Source: a virus. Taken from it: 64,000 bases of DNA. Of the stretch, positions 50,354 through 59,238 are shown in pieces. The stretch is from the IMG/VR virus record IMGVR_UViG_3300032084_002349, positions 1 through 64,000 of that record, one strand, 5' to 3'. The translations under genes were made by a program, and so were the position numbers. Under the pieces are notes generated by a model, which saw nothing but the letters and a program-made list of their open reading frames with translations, had not been told where the DNA came from and ran no database searches. The stretch's first letter is position 1; every line of letters starts with the position of its first letter.

Positions 50354-50551
50354 ATGAGTGATAATACCAAGTTTAGAGTTACTCAGGATTCTGAAACTAA
50401 AAAAACAATATTAGAAGTTTGGAGAAAGTTTGGAGAAAACAAAGACGATTGGGTATTGTATGAAAAGTTGGAAGATATATCAGTATCAGAATTAAAAGAA
50501 TTAAGAAATTTTTTAATTAATCTTTTCATAAAATCGAAAAAGGAAAAGTAA
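50354..50551 (+). CDS. small protein, paralogue of 53631
   Basis: 65 aa (MSDNTKFRVTQDSETKKTIL). The ending VSELKELRNFLINLFIK parallels KIELHALKNFLQEYLHK in the protein at 53631. The two flank the sugar cassette, hinting that the cassette was inserted into or beside a duplicated gene. Confidence 0.5.
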   Translation: MSDNTKFRVTQDSETKKTILEVWRKFGENKDDWVLYEKLEDISVSELKELRNFLINLFIKSKKEK

Positions 50552-51181
50552 ATGGATTTTGATGCGATGTGGCATATCCACAACACGTTTAAAATTACCC
50601 AAGAAATTAACCCCAGAAACAATGAAACTCCAGCATTAGGCCCAATATTTATATCCTTAGTTACTGGTTTAAAAGCCAAAAATATTCTTGAACTAGGCTG
50701 TAGAGATGGTGGTAGTACATTACCCCTAGTGCTTGGTGCAGAAATTACTGATGGCGAGGTATGCTCTGTAGATAAAAATATCCCTCAATTTCGTCATATT
50801 GGAGGGCGTTTACCTAATAACTTATTACTTTATTGGATTTTTCATCAAAAAGATAGTTTAAAATTTTTAGAAGAATCAGTTGAAAATAAAGATATTTACG
50901 ATATCGTACTTGTAGATGACTGGCACAGTTCAGATCATGTATTTAAAGAATTATGTTTAATAGATCAAATTATTAATAATAAATCTTTAGTTTTGCTACA
51001 CGATACTATGCATACTAATAATCAACCGGAATACAACCGAAACAATTATCCTCCCAACCATGAATTTGGAGGTAATGGTGTTTACGGTGGTTTATTGAAA
51101 TTTATGGAGATATATGGAGATTCTTACGAATATAGTACATTACCAATTAGTCATGGTTTAACTATATTAAGGAAGATATAA
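50552..51181 (+). CDS. class I SAM-dependent methyltransferase
   Basis: 209 aa. The SAM motif NILELGCRDGGST lies at residues 44-56, an acidic residue closes strand 2 near D74, and YDIVLVDDWHSSDHVF is motif IV-like near 118. The arrangement fits Methyltransf_24 or cephalosporin-hydroxylase-like enzymes that act on sugars or small molecules. It begins directly after the stop of the 65-aa gene and overlaps the next gene by one base. First gene of the sugar cassette. Confidence 0.75.
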   Translation: MDFDAMWHIHNTFKITQEINPRNNETPALGPIFISLVTGLKAKNILELGCRDGGSTLPLVLGAEITDGEVCSVDKNIPQFRHIGGRLPNNLLLYWIFHQKDSLKFLEESVENKDIYDIVLVDDWHSSDHVFKELCLIDQIINNKSLVLLHDTMHTNNQPEYNRNNYPPNHEFGGNGVYGGLLKFMEIYGDSYEYSTLPISHGLTILRKI

Positions 51182-51903
51182 TGAACTGTGCTTTTTTGTT
51201 TAGTGGTCAAATGAGAGGCTTTGCATATGCACTACCAGAAATACACAACAAACTTTTTTCACAGTTTGATGGATTTGATACATATTTCTACATACCTGAT
51301 GAGGATTTAACCGAAATAAACGTATCCTCTCTTCAAAAATTAAAACCAAACGTCTTATGTTTTGAAAAAGACTCTATGAAAAATTCAGAAACTAAAGATA
51401 TAAGTCACAAAAATGGCATAACTTTTAGCAAACCCAAGATAGAAAAAAACGAATATATTTTAAAAAACAGAATGGAACATTATATACTACAATGGTATGG
51501 TGTTTATCGCTGTTTTCAATTATTTCAAGAGTATGTTAAAATTAATAATATTAAATATGATTTAGTATGTAGATTAAGATGTGATCATATACCGTGGGAA
51601 AATTTTCCGATTGATAAAATAAATAAAGACACGTTAAATATTCCTCTATGTCATAATAAAACTAATATTAAAGATTATTTAGGAGGTGTGTATGACAGGT
51701 TTGCTATTGGCCCAATAGAAACAATTAAAATATATTGTGAAAAGTATTTAAGTATTTTAAAAGACAACATTGGTAATGGTAACTCAGAGTTAAGGCTTTT
51801 AGAGCATTTAAAACAAAACAATATTGATAGAAGTAAAATTAATAGATTGTGTTATTTGCACGATAGACTAAACAACGATGGAACAGTACAATCTGATAGA
51901 TAA
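51181..51903 (+). CDS. glycosyltransferase-like protein
   Basis: 240 aa. MNCAFLFSGQMRGFAYALPE opens a Rossmann-type domain, and LQWYGVYRCFQLFQEYVKIN then YDLVCRLRCDH are typical of the capsular-polysaccharide/DUF7796-type glycosyltransferase-like proteins. Donor sugar unknown. One-base overlap with the methyltransferase, none with the next gene. No membrane segment. Confidence 0.65.
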   Translation: MNCAFLFSGQMRGFAYALPEIHNKLFSQFDGFDTYFYIPDEDLTEINVSSLQKLKPNVLCFEKDSMKNSETKDISHKNGITFSKPKIEKNEYILKNRMEHYILQWYGVYRCFQLFQEYVKINNIKYDLVCRLRCDHIPWENFPIDKINKDTLNIPLCHNKTNIKDYLGGVYDRFAIGPIETIKIYCEKYLSILKDNIGNGNSELRLLEHLKQNNIDRSKINRLCYLHDRLNNDGTVQSDR

Positions 51904-52746
51904 ATGATTTATATTTATAAAGATAATTTTGCTTCCAGAGGTTTGTTTGCATATTTTTGGACTGTCGTAGATGCTTTTAAATATTTAAAAAATTCAGAAG
52001 ATGCTTTATATATTTCTTTAATTAATACCACGCCTTATTACGACACTAATTATAATAAAACCAACAATGTTTGGGAATATTATTTTCAACAACCTTTTTT
52101 AGATGTAGATATATCTTCCGAGACAACCTCCGATATTATAGTTAATCAAAATTTCGTCAATAACCTAATGTTCACTGTAAAAAATGGTAGATATGTTTTA
52201 GATAAAGATCAAGATGTTATACATTTTGCCAAGACAATAATTGACAAATATATTAAAATCCAGCCTCATATACAACACAAATTAGATATTTTACATCAAA
52301 CATTATTCAGTCAATACAAAGTAATTGGTATACATATTAGAAATGGGGAACATTACGCCAATAATAACAGAGGACATGGTAGACATCAACAATATTTGAT
52401 GGACAACGAATACTATGTTAAAACTATTAAATCTTACATAGACGATTACGATAAAGTTTATGTAATGTCTAATGATAAAGAACCCAGAGATTATATTAGA
52501 AAATATTTCGGTAATAGTATTATATTCTATGATCATCCATATATATCGGATAAAAATAATATTGATACTACTTGGCTTTTTAATAACAATAATTATGATA
52601 AAGGTGAAGCGGCTGTTTTAGAGGCTTTGCTGATGAGTAAATGTCATCATAAATTATTGGTTAATAGTAATTTAGGATTCTTTAGTGCTTTATACTCTAA
52701 TAGTCCTTATACCATGATAGATAAACATATAAGGTATGTAGCATAA
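51904..52746 (+). CDS. fucosyltransferase-like glycosyltransferase
   Basis: 280 aa. VIGIHIRNGEH at residues 140-150 matches the HxRxGD-type GDP-fucose-binding motif of alpha-1,2/1,6 and O-fucosyltransferases, with GEH in place of GD. Downstream YVMSNDKEPRDYI and EAALEALLMSKCHHKLLVNS-like segments follow the family order. It begins at the base after the previous stop and overlaps the SDR gene by one base. Probably transfers a deoxyhexose onto a surface glycan; acceptor unknown. Confidence 0.7.
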   Translation: MIYIYKDNFASRGLFAYFWTVVDAFKYLKNSEDALYISLINTTPYYDTNYNKTNNVWEYYFQQPFLDVDISSETTSDIIVNQNFVNNLMFTVKNGRYVLDKDQDVIHFAKTIIDKYIKIQPHIQHKLDILHQTLFSQYKVIGIHIRNGEHYANNNRGHGRHQQYLMDNEYYVKTIKSYIDDYDKVYVMSNDKEPRDYIRKYFGNSIIFYDHPYISDKNNIDTTWLFNNNNYDKGEAAVLEALLMSKCHHKLLVNSNLGFFSALYSNSPYTMIDKHIRYVA

Positions 52747-53573
52747 TGACAAGTTTAATTATAGGATCATCTGGTCAAATAGGCAACCATCTAACTTCTT
52801 TCTTAAAAAACAAACAAGAAAAAGTTTTAGAATTTGATATTAGTATTACTCACAACCATGATTTACGAATACCAAATAATACAATCTTAGAAGACTACAT
52901 ATGTAAAAGTGATTTTATATATTTTTTAGCGTTTGATGTTGGTGGTTCAAGATATTTAAAAGAATATCAAAATGATCCAAAATTTGTTTCCAATAATATG
53001 AGAATCATAGAAAATACTATGAGTCTTATAGGAAGACATGCGAAACCTTTTATATTTGCTTCCTCTCAAATGTCCAACATGGAACAATCGACCTATGGCG
53101 CATTAAAAAACATAGGGGAAATTTATACAAAATTATTGGGTGGTTTAGTTGTTAAGTTTTGGAATGTTTACGGAATAGAAAAAGATGCAAACAAATTCCA
53201 TGTAATAACAGACTTTATATTAAAAGCAATTAATAATGGCGTTATTGATATGTTAACAGATGGTGAGGAATCTAGGCAGTTTTTACACGCAGATGATTGT
53301 AGTAATTGTTTAAGTATACTGGCTGAACAGTTTCATAGTCTAGACAAGACTAAGCCCTATCATATAACTAGTTTTGAATGGGTGAAAATAATAGATATTG
53401 CTAAACTGATTAGCAATAAAACAAATTGTGATATAGTAAAGGACACGCAAACAGATGAAGTACAATTTAATAAACTAAATCCTCCAGATGAATACATAAT
53501 GAACTTCTGGCATCCTCAAATCACTATAAAAAAAGGTATTGACGACATATTAAAATACTATACGAATAATTAA
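52746..53573 (+). CDS. extended SDR sugar epimerase/dehydratase
   Basis: 275 aa. The NAD(P) loop is GSSGQIG at residues 7-13, the catalytic Ser is in FASSQMS near 106, and Y117xxxK121 is in STYGALK. These are features of NAD-dependent epimerase/dehydratases that make nucleotide sugars. It would supply the donor for the glycosyltransferases upstream. It ends the four-gene cassette, which reads as methylation, two transfers and donor synthesis. Shorter than the usual 310-330 aa. Confidence 0.75.
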   Translation: MTSLIIGSSGQIGNHLTSFLKNKQEKVLEFDISITHNHDLRIPNNTILEDYICKSDFIYFLAFDVGGSRYLKEYQNDPKFVSNNMRIIENTMSLIGRHAKPFIFASSQMSNMEQSTYGALKNIGEIYTKLLGGLVVKFWNVYGIEKDANKFHVITDFILKAINNGVIDMLTDGEESRQFLHADDCSNCLSILAEQFHSLDKTKPYHITSFEWVKIIDIAKLISNKTNCDIVKDTQTDEVQFNKLNPPDEYIMNFWHPQITIKKGIDDILKYYTNN

Positions 53574-53630
53574 ATATAAAGGTGTATACAAACTGTATTA
53601 TTTTTACATTGTAGAACCGGATTATTAATT

Positions 53631-53834
53631 ATGTTACCTAAAACAGTAGATTTCAAAATACAAGAAAATATACATAAGGATATACACTCTATTCAATTTT
53701 ACAGAGTTTATAAAACAGAAGAAGGCGAAGAAAAAACTGGATATATTGACAGTTTCAGTCCGATGAGTAAAATAGAACTTCATGCCTTAAAAAATTTCCT
53801 TCAGGAGTATTTGCATAAAAATGACTGGTATTAA
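53631..53834 (+). CDS. small protein, paralogue of 50354
   Basis: 67 aa (MLPKTVDFKIQENIHKDIHS). C-terminal helix parallels that of 50354-50551. It overlaps the ASCH-like gene by 14 bases. Confidence 0.5.
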   Translation: MLPKTVDFKIQENIHKDIHSIQFYRVYKTEEGEEKTGYIDSFSPMSKIELHALKNFLQEYLHKNDWY

Positions 53835-54195
53835 TATTCAGTGTCCTTGGGCAGAAAATTTAATTATTGGAAATAAATGTGTGGAAACGAGAAGTTACCC
53901 CCTGCCAGAGAAATATGAGGGCGAAGAACTAGCCTTAATAGAAACTCCCGGCAAGACAGGGAATTTCAAGGCTAGGATCATTGGTATAGTTACTTTCTCT
54001 CATAGTTTTCAATATAAAGATGAAAATGAGTGGCGTGATGATTATAACCGTCATCTTGTACCAGATAATGATATGTCGTATAAATGGGACGATAAAAACA
54101 AATATGGGTGGGTTGTTAGTGATGTGGTTAAATTCCCTAAGCCTCAACCAGCACCACAAAACAAAGGAATAATTTTTACAAAGAATTGTCTGTAA
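53821..54195 (+). CDS. ASCH-domain-like protein
   Basis: 124 aa. GINIQCPWAENLIIGNKCVE then TRSYPLPEKYEGEELALIET matches the opening of ASCH domains (the P-W-A-I-G-K-ETRxY pattern), a PUA-like fold linked to RNA or modified-base recognition. In phages such proteins may process or protect nucleic acids; the target here is unknown. It overlaps 53631 by 14 bases. Confidence 0.7.
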   Translation: MTGINIQCPWAENLIIGNKCVETRSYPLPEKYEGEELALIETPGKTGNFKARIIGIVTFSHSFQYKDENEWRDDYNRHLVPDNDMSYKWDDKNKYGWVVSDVVKFPKPQPAPQNKGIIFTKNCL

Positions 54196-54215
54196 TAAAA
54201 ATATAAGGATGTAAT

Positions 54216-54404
54216 ATGTATATTGTTGTTACTAGCAACATGAGTAAATACGCTATTGAATTAAAAAATTTTCGTATTGGTGATAGAGATGATAGAATAT
54301 TCGGGCCTTTTGAAGAAAAATACATGGCAGAAGAATGGGTGGATAATCATTGTGGCAGTAAGTACTGGACAATTATTAAATTAAATGACAAATGCATTAA
54401 CTAG
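54216..54404 (+). CDS. small protein, unknown
   Basis: 62 aa (MYIVVTSNMSKYAIELKNFR), beta then helix. ATAAGGATG upstream. It overlaps the DUF5522-like gene by 20 bases. Confidence 0.5.
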   Translation: MYIVVTSNMSKYAIELKNFRIGDRDDRIFGPFEEKYMAEEWVDNHCGSKYWTIIKLNDKCIN

Positions 54405-54498
54405 AGAATTATTATTATCGAGAAAAGAGTGTTGTGGTAGTGGATGCAGGAATTGTCCATATATACCTAAACATAAGAAAGGTAGTATAAAAACATAG
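54385..54498 (+). CDS. DUF5522-like Cys-rich mini-protein
   Basis: 37 aa. ECCGSGCRNCPYIPKHKKGS is the DUF5522 signature, with four Cys. Such domains occur in bacterial and phage mini-proteins with unknown metal-binding role. The gene precedes the planctomycete cassette by 40 bases. Confidence 0.65.
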   Translation: MTNALTRELLLSRKECCGSGCRNCPYIPKHKKGSIKT

Positions 54499-54538
54499 TA
54501 CGGTGTATTTCAATATACCAATTTAGGAGGTATCACAC

Positions 54539-56911
54539 ATGAGGTCGTCCTGTATTATCTTTGTGTTATTATCTGGATCATTATTTGCCCAAGACAACGG
54601 TATAAAGTTTTTTGAACAAAATATTAAGCCAGTTTTGACCACTCAATGTTATTCTTGTCACTCTTCCAATTCTAAAGATGTAAAGGGTGGATTGTCTGTA
54701 GATACTAGGCAAGGCATATTAAACGGTGGTGATTCTGGCCCATCAGTTGTTCCCGGTAAGATAGATGAGAGTTTGTTATTAGATTATATTGAGTCTGGTG
54801 ATATGCCTCCAGATAATCCTCTCAGCGAAGAAGTTGTCAATAATTTTAGACAATGGATTAAAATGGGTATGCCTGACCCAAGATATAAGCATGAGAATAG
54901 GGCAGTAGAATTAAAGCAGGCTAGAAATTTCTGGGCATTTAAAAAGGTTGCGAGACCTCCTGTAGCCAAATACGATGATGGTACAGAGATAGATGCTATA
55001 TTAAATTTAGAAATAGAAAAGAACAAACTAAAACCAGTAGAGGCAGCAGACGATTATACTATTGTTCGCAGACTTTATTTTGACCTGATTGGTTTGCCAC
55101 CAAGTATTGAACAAATAAAAGGCTATACTGATGATACTTCAGAAGATAAGTATGAAAAGTTAGTTGATAGTTTATTGCAAGATGAGGGGTTTGGAGAGAA
55201 ATGGGGACGACACTGGCTTGATGTGGCAAGGTACGCAGAATCATCTGGGCAAGATAGGAATTTAATTAGTCCTTATGCTTGGAGATATAGAGATTATGTT
55301 ATAGATAGTTTTAATCAAGACAAACCATACGATCAATTTATCAAAGAACAAATCGCTGGTGATCTACTACCACATAAAAGTTATGAAGAATATAACAATA
55401 ACAGGATCGCTACAGGATTTTTAACTATAGGTACTAAAAATATACAGGCACAAACCAAACAGTTTGAGGCAGATCGTAATGACGATCAGATAGATGTAAT
55501 CACTAGGGGTTTTCTAGGTATGACTTTAAGTTGTGCTAGATGCCATGATCATAAGTTTGATCCATTTTCTCAGCAAGACTATTATGGTGTTGCTGGGGTG
55601 TTTAATAATACAGAAAATATGGATGGTTTGTATCGGGGAAATAATAATACTGGATATCTTGGAAACTATGATTATCTTGTGACAAAAGAAACAGAAGATT
55701 TATATAAGAAGAAAAAAATAGAGGAATGGTTTTTATTATGTGATATTAAAAATTTACAGACACAAATAGATTCTATTAAAACATGGAATAAAAGAGCAAC
55801 AGAACAACAATTAGATAAAGAATTAGGAAAAAGAGAAAAACAACTAACAGAAAAGATGAATAAACTAAAAGAGATTACTGGCAAGGAAGAATTTCCTACG
55901 CTAGAATATCTTGAGCCGGTTATGTCTGTTAAAGATAAAGAAAAAATGAGCGAGGTTAAGTTAGCGATCAGAGGAGAGGTAAATAATCTGGGTGATGAAG
56001 TACCTAGAAGATTACCAGAAATATTTAGCGATAGACCTAATCTTAATTTTGATAATACCAGTGGACGATATGAGTTTGCGGAATGGATAACGCATAAAAC
56101 TAATCCATTAACTTATAGGGTTCATGTTAATAGGGTATGGAGACATTTGTTTGGTAAAGGTATACTGGATAGTTTTGATAATTTTGGTATACTTGGTGGA
56201 GAGCCTACTAATCTTAAACTTATGAACTATTTATCCACTAAATTTATTACTGGTAGACTATCAAATAAAAGACTTATAAAAACTATTGTAATGAGCAATG
56301 CTTATAGGCGTAGTAGTAAGTTTGATAAAAATAATTATGAGATTGATCCTGACAATATTTATTTCTGGAGAATGAATGAGAAAAGATTAGAGGCTGAACA
56401 AATTAGGGATTCATTATTATTTGTATCAGGTAAACTAGACGGGTCGCATAAAAATGTAAGTGATTTTCAAACAGGTATAAAAAATCCTAGTAAAGAATTA
56501 AGAAAGTATATTGGAGAAACAAGAGCAAGATCAATTTATATTCCATCGTTAAGAGATAATAAGATTGAGGTGCTGGATATATTTGATAGACCAGATAATA
56601 GTTTGCTTAATGCAGAGAGAAGCGTTACGACAGTTTCTACACAAGCGTTATTTCTAATGAATAATCCTAAGATTATAGCATTGGCACAAGAAGAAGCCAA
56701 AGTATTGATTGAACATAATAAAAAGATGGGTAAAACCATGCCCAGTATATTATATCGCAACAACATAAATAAAATATTTCTAAAGTTTTTAGGTCGTCCA
56801 CCGACAGAGCAAGAGAATAAAAAATCTATAGAGTTTATTAAACAAGATAGCGATCTTGCCAAACTTATTCAAATAATAATCTGTACAGGAGAATTTAGAA
56901 ATATTAAATGA
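54539..56911 (+). CDS. planctomycete cytochrome c / DUF1549 / DUF1553 protein
   Basis: 790 aa. Signal peptide at 1-17 (FVLLSGSLFA then Q). A planctomycete-type cytochrome c domain follows: heme motif CYSCH at 37-41 and GDMPP near 88-92, whose Met could be the second ligand. DUF1549 spans about 135-345 and holds the conserved second CxxCH motif CARCHDHKFDP near 332. A charged linker is next, then DUF1553 from about 505 (FAEWITHKTNPLTYRVHVNR). The whole is shorter than many host versions. In Planctomycetota these proteins pair with DUF1501 proteins; their exact reaction is not established. Here the pair is split by a sulfotransferase gene (4-base overlap). AGGAGG upstream of the ATG. Confidence 0.92.
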   Translation: MRSSCIIFVLLSGSLFAQDNGIKFFEQNIKPVLTTQCYSCHSSNSKDVKGGLSVDTRQGILNGGDSGPSVVPGKIDESLLLDYIESGDMPPDNPLSEEVVNNFRQWIKMGMPDPRYKHENRAVELKQARNFWAFKKVARPPVAKYDDGTEIDAILNLEIEKNKLKPVEAADDYTIVRRLYFDLIGLPPSIEQIKGYTDDTSEDKYEKLVDSLLQDEGFGEKWGRHWLDVARYAESSGQDRNLISPYAWRYRDYVIDSFNQDKPYDQFIKEQIAGDLLPHKSYEEYNNNRIATGFLTIGTKNIQAQTKQFEADRNDDQIDVITRGFLGMTLSCARCHDHKFDPFSQQDYYGVAGVFNNTENMDGLYRGNNNTGYLGNYDYLVTKETEDLYKKKKIEEWFLLCDIKNLQTQIDSIKTWNKRATEQQLDKELGKREKQLTEKMNKLKEITGKEEFPTLEYLEPVMSVKDKEKMSEVKLAIRGEVNNLGDEVPRRLPEIFSDRPNLNFDNTSGRYEFAEWITHKTNPLTYRVHVNRVWRHLFGKGILDSFDNFGILGGEPTNLKLMNYLSTKFITGRLSNKRLIKTIVMSNAYRRSSKFDKNNYEIDPDNIYFWRMNEKRLEAEQIRDSLLFVSGKLDGSHKNVSDFQTGIKNPSKELRKYIGETRARSIYIPSLRDNKIEVLDIFDRPDNSLLNAERSVTTVSTQALFLMNNPKIIALAQEEAKVLIEHNKKMGKTMPSILYRNNINKIFLKFLGRPPTEQENKKSIEFIKQDSDLAKLIQIIICTGEFRNIK

Positions 56912-57531
56912 AGTATATTAAAACAAAATTTATGATAACTTCATCACAAAAAAATAAATATTTGTGGTTCAGGGTTGCGAAAGCAGCAACAACAACGATT
57001 CTTTCCCACTTATGCCAACATACTAAAATAAGTTTTTGTAATAGAATTAATATATATCAGAACGATGAAAATGTTTGGCAGGAATATCTGCTATGGAAAA
57101 ACCGAATGTATTCTGATAATTATTTTAAATTTGCTTTTGTTAGAAACCCTTGGGATAGATTAGTTAGTTGTTATTTTAATAAAATGGAGGATGGTTATGA
57201 GAACTTCAATAAGAATAACTTTAAAACATTTGATAAGTTTATACATTATATAAGAAATGTAAAGACTAAGACATGCGATAGACATTATAGGTTACAAACA
57301 GAATTGTATCCTATTGATCAAATAGATTTTGTAGGTCGTTTTGAAAATTTTGCAAATGATCTTGGTTTTGTGTGTGATGCAATAGGTATGCCCAAACGTA
57401 AGAAATTTAAAACAATGCACAAATCCAAACACAGACCATATCAAGAATATTATAATGAGGAAACTCAACAAATAGTTAAAGACAAATATGAACAAGATAT
57501 AGAATTATTAAACTATAAATTCGGAGAGTAA
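56908..57531 (+). CDS. carbohydrate sulfotransferase
   Basis: 207 aa. RVAKAATTTI at 22-31 is the PAPS 5-prime-phosphosulfate loop, FVRNPWDRLVSCY at 77-89 is the 3-prime-phosphate motif, and the C-terminal YEQDIELLNYKF fits sulfotransferase family 2 (PF03567). It transfers sulfate from PAPS to a sugar hydroxyl. Its start overlaps the stop of the cytochrome-c/DUF1549/DUF1553 gene (ATGA) and it is 2 bases from DUF1501, so the three are one translated unit. No signal peptide, so it is cytoplasmic or acts before export. Confidence 0.85.
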   Translation: MKYIKTKFMITSSQKNKYLWFRVAKAATTTILSHLCQHTKISFCNRINIYQNDENVWQEYLLWKNRMYSDNYFKFAFVRNPWDRLVSCYFNKMEDGYENFNKNNFKTFDKFIHYIRNVKTKTCDRHYRLQTELYPIDQIDFVGRFENFANDLGFVCDAIGMPKRKKFKTMHKSKHRPYQEYYNEETQQIVKDKYEQDIELLNYKFGE

Positions 57532-57533
57532 AT

Positions 57534-58829
57534 ATGTTAAATAGAAGAAGTTTATTACAAGCCAGTAGTTTTGGTTTCGGTATGTTAGCATTAAAAGGAT
57601 TAATGGCAGAAGAGGCTATGAAAAGTAATAAGAGAGTTATATTCATGTATATGAATGGTGGTATGACTCATACTGATACTTTTGATCATAAGCCTTTAAT
57701 GGTAGAAAAAGCAGGTATAGATGATCCTGTAAGTAAAGGTAGAAAGATTATGAAACCGGGAGTGCCTTTAACTCCAGCAGGAGATAGCGGCATAGAAATT
57801 AGCGAGAACTTCCCACACTTGCGTAAACATGCAGATGATTTATGTCTGTTGAATGGTATGAAGAGTAAAACAGGTAATCATAATCAAGCAAGAAGTTTAT
57901 TACATACCGGGAATTTTCAATTCAGTAGACCTAGTATGGGTAGTTGGTTATTGTATGGATTAGGCACAGAGAATAAAGAGTTGCCGGGGTTTATAACTAT
58001 AGATGCTAACATTGGGCCTGATAATTATGGTAGTTCATTCTTACCAGCAGTATATCAAGGCACTGCTATTAATGCTGGTAGTAAAAGTGCTATACCTAAT
58101 CTTGTAAATACATCTACAACTAAAGACAGACAAAGAAAAGATTTAGATTTATTAAGAGACTTTAACCAGATGCACCTAAAAGATGGTGCAGAAAATGGTA
58201 GACTAGAAGGATTGATTGAGAGTTATGAGTTGGCTTTTAGGATGCAGACAAGTGTTCCTAATACTATTGATATATCAAAAGAATCGCAACAAACCTTACA
58301 GAAGTATGGTATCAATGATAAAGCCACTGCTAAATTTGGCAAACAGTGTTTATTAGCAAAGAAATTTAGTGAAGCAGGAGTTAGATTCGTAGAGATTGGT
58401 CATGGTGGATGGGATATGCACCAGAACATTAATGATAATTTAAAAAAGAATACTTCTGCTATTGATAAACCTATCGCTGCTTTGATCCAAGACTTAAAAG
58501 ATTCTGGATTATTTGAAGATACAATTATATTATTTGGAAGTGAGTTTGGCAGAACTCCCGGTATAAAAGAAGGAGCAACAGGTAGAGATCATAATAATAG
58601 TGGATTTTCTATGTGGATGGCAGGTGGTGGTGTTAAAGGTGGTATGAGATATGGTTCTACTGATGATTTTGGGCATAAAGCAGTGGATGGTATGGACATG
58701 CATGATTTACATGCTACTATATTACATCTAATGGGTATTGACCATAGTAAATTAACATATAGATATAGTGGTAGAGACTTTAGACTAACTGATGTATTTG
58801 GTAACATTCAACACGATATTATAGCATAA
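57534..58829 (+). CDS. DUF1501 protein
   Basis: 431 aa. The N-terminus MLNRRSLLQASSFGFGMLAL is a Tat-like signal with a twin Arg. The body shows DUF1501 features (VIFMYMNGGMTHTDTFDHK, then FVEIGHGGWDMHQNI and FGSEFGRTPGIKEG then GRDHNNSGFSMWMAGGG), a member of the alkaline phosphatase/sulfatase superfamily. His and Asp residues in GRDHN and SEFGR mark the metal site. It is the usual genomic partner of cytochrome/DUF1549/DUF1553 proteins. The last base overlaps the ferredoxin start. Confidence 0.92.
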   Translation: MLNRRSLLQASSFGFGMLALKGLMAEEAMKSNKRVIFMYMNGGMTHTDTFDHKPLMVEKAGIDDPVSKGRKIMKPGVPLTPAGDSGIEISENFPHLRKHADDLCLLNGMKSKTGNHNQARSLLHTGNFQFSRPSMGSWLLYGLGTENKELPGFITIDANIGPDNYGSSFLPAVYQGTAINAGSKSAIPNLVNTSTTKDRQRKDLDLLRDFNQMHLKDGAENGRLEGLIESYELAFRMQTSVPNTIDISKESQQTLQKYGINDKATAKFGKQCLLAKKFSEAGVRFVEIGHGGWDMHQNINDNLKKNTSAIDKPIAALIQDLKDSGLFEDTIILFGSEFGRTPGIKEGATGRDHNNSGFSMWMAGGGVKGGMRYGSTDDFGHKAVDGMDMHDLHATILHLMGIDHSKLTYRYSGRDFRLTDVFGNIQHDIIA

Positions 58830-59215
58830 TGGCAAACAAAAAACCAAGAAAAAAGATTCCTAAAGAATTAGCAATAATTCAAGCAGATAATTGTACTGGT
58901 TGTGAGGCTTGTTTAGAAGTATGTCCTGTTGATTGTATATTCCAGATAAAACAGGGAGTAACTCAATGGTGTGAGATTGATTTGTCTACTTGTATAGGTT
59001 GCGAACAATGTATTCATGTTCCCGGCGGTAAAGGTAAGAAATATGATCTTAAAGTCTGTCCTTGGGATGCTATCGAGATGGTTCCTACCGAAGAAATAGC
59101 ACAGGCACAGGCTGATATGGGTGGGCCAAAAGAATATATTGATGCAAATTGGGATAGGCTAGTAGATATTGCACAAAATATAGCAGATTTAAAAGGTAAA
59201 AAAAATGGTGTATAA
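58829..59215 (+). CDS. two-cluster 4Fe-4S ferredoxin-like protein
   Basis: 128 aa. CTGCEACLEVCPVDC (from residue 22) and CIGCEQC (from 55) then CPWDAI (from 77) form two 4Fe-4S sites, the second with an insertion of about 15 residues between its third and fourth Cys. Basic N-terminus, no signal peptide, so cytoplasmic. Overlaps DUF1501 by one base. It could pass electrons to or from an enzyme in the cassette (inference). Confidence 0.85.
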   Translation: MANKKPRKKIPKELAIIQADNCTGCEACLEVCPVDCIFQIKQGVTQWCEIDLSTCIGCEQCIHVPGGKGKKYDLKVCPWDAIEMVPTEEIAQAQADMGGPKEYIDANWDRLVDIAQNIADLKGKKNGV

Positions 59216-59238
59216 CCATTTCTAATAAAGGAGATATT

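Noticed and set aside
54539-59215. Planctomycete cassette as assembly chimera
   Set aside because: Genes on both sides keep the same strand, AT-rich composition and tight overlaps, and the flanking genes are phage-like or continue the sugar theme. I see no junction, but only read mapping can exclude it.
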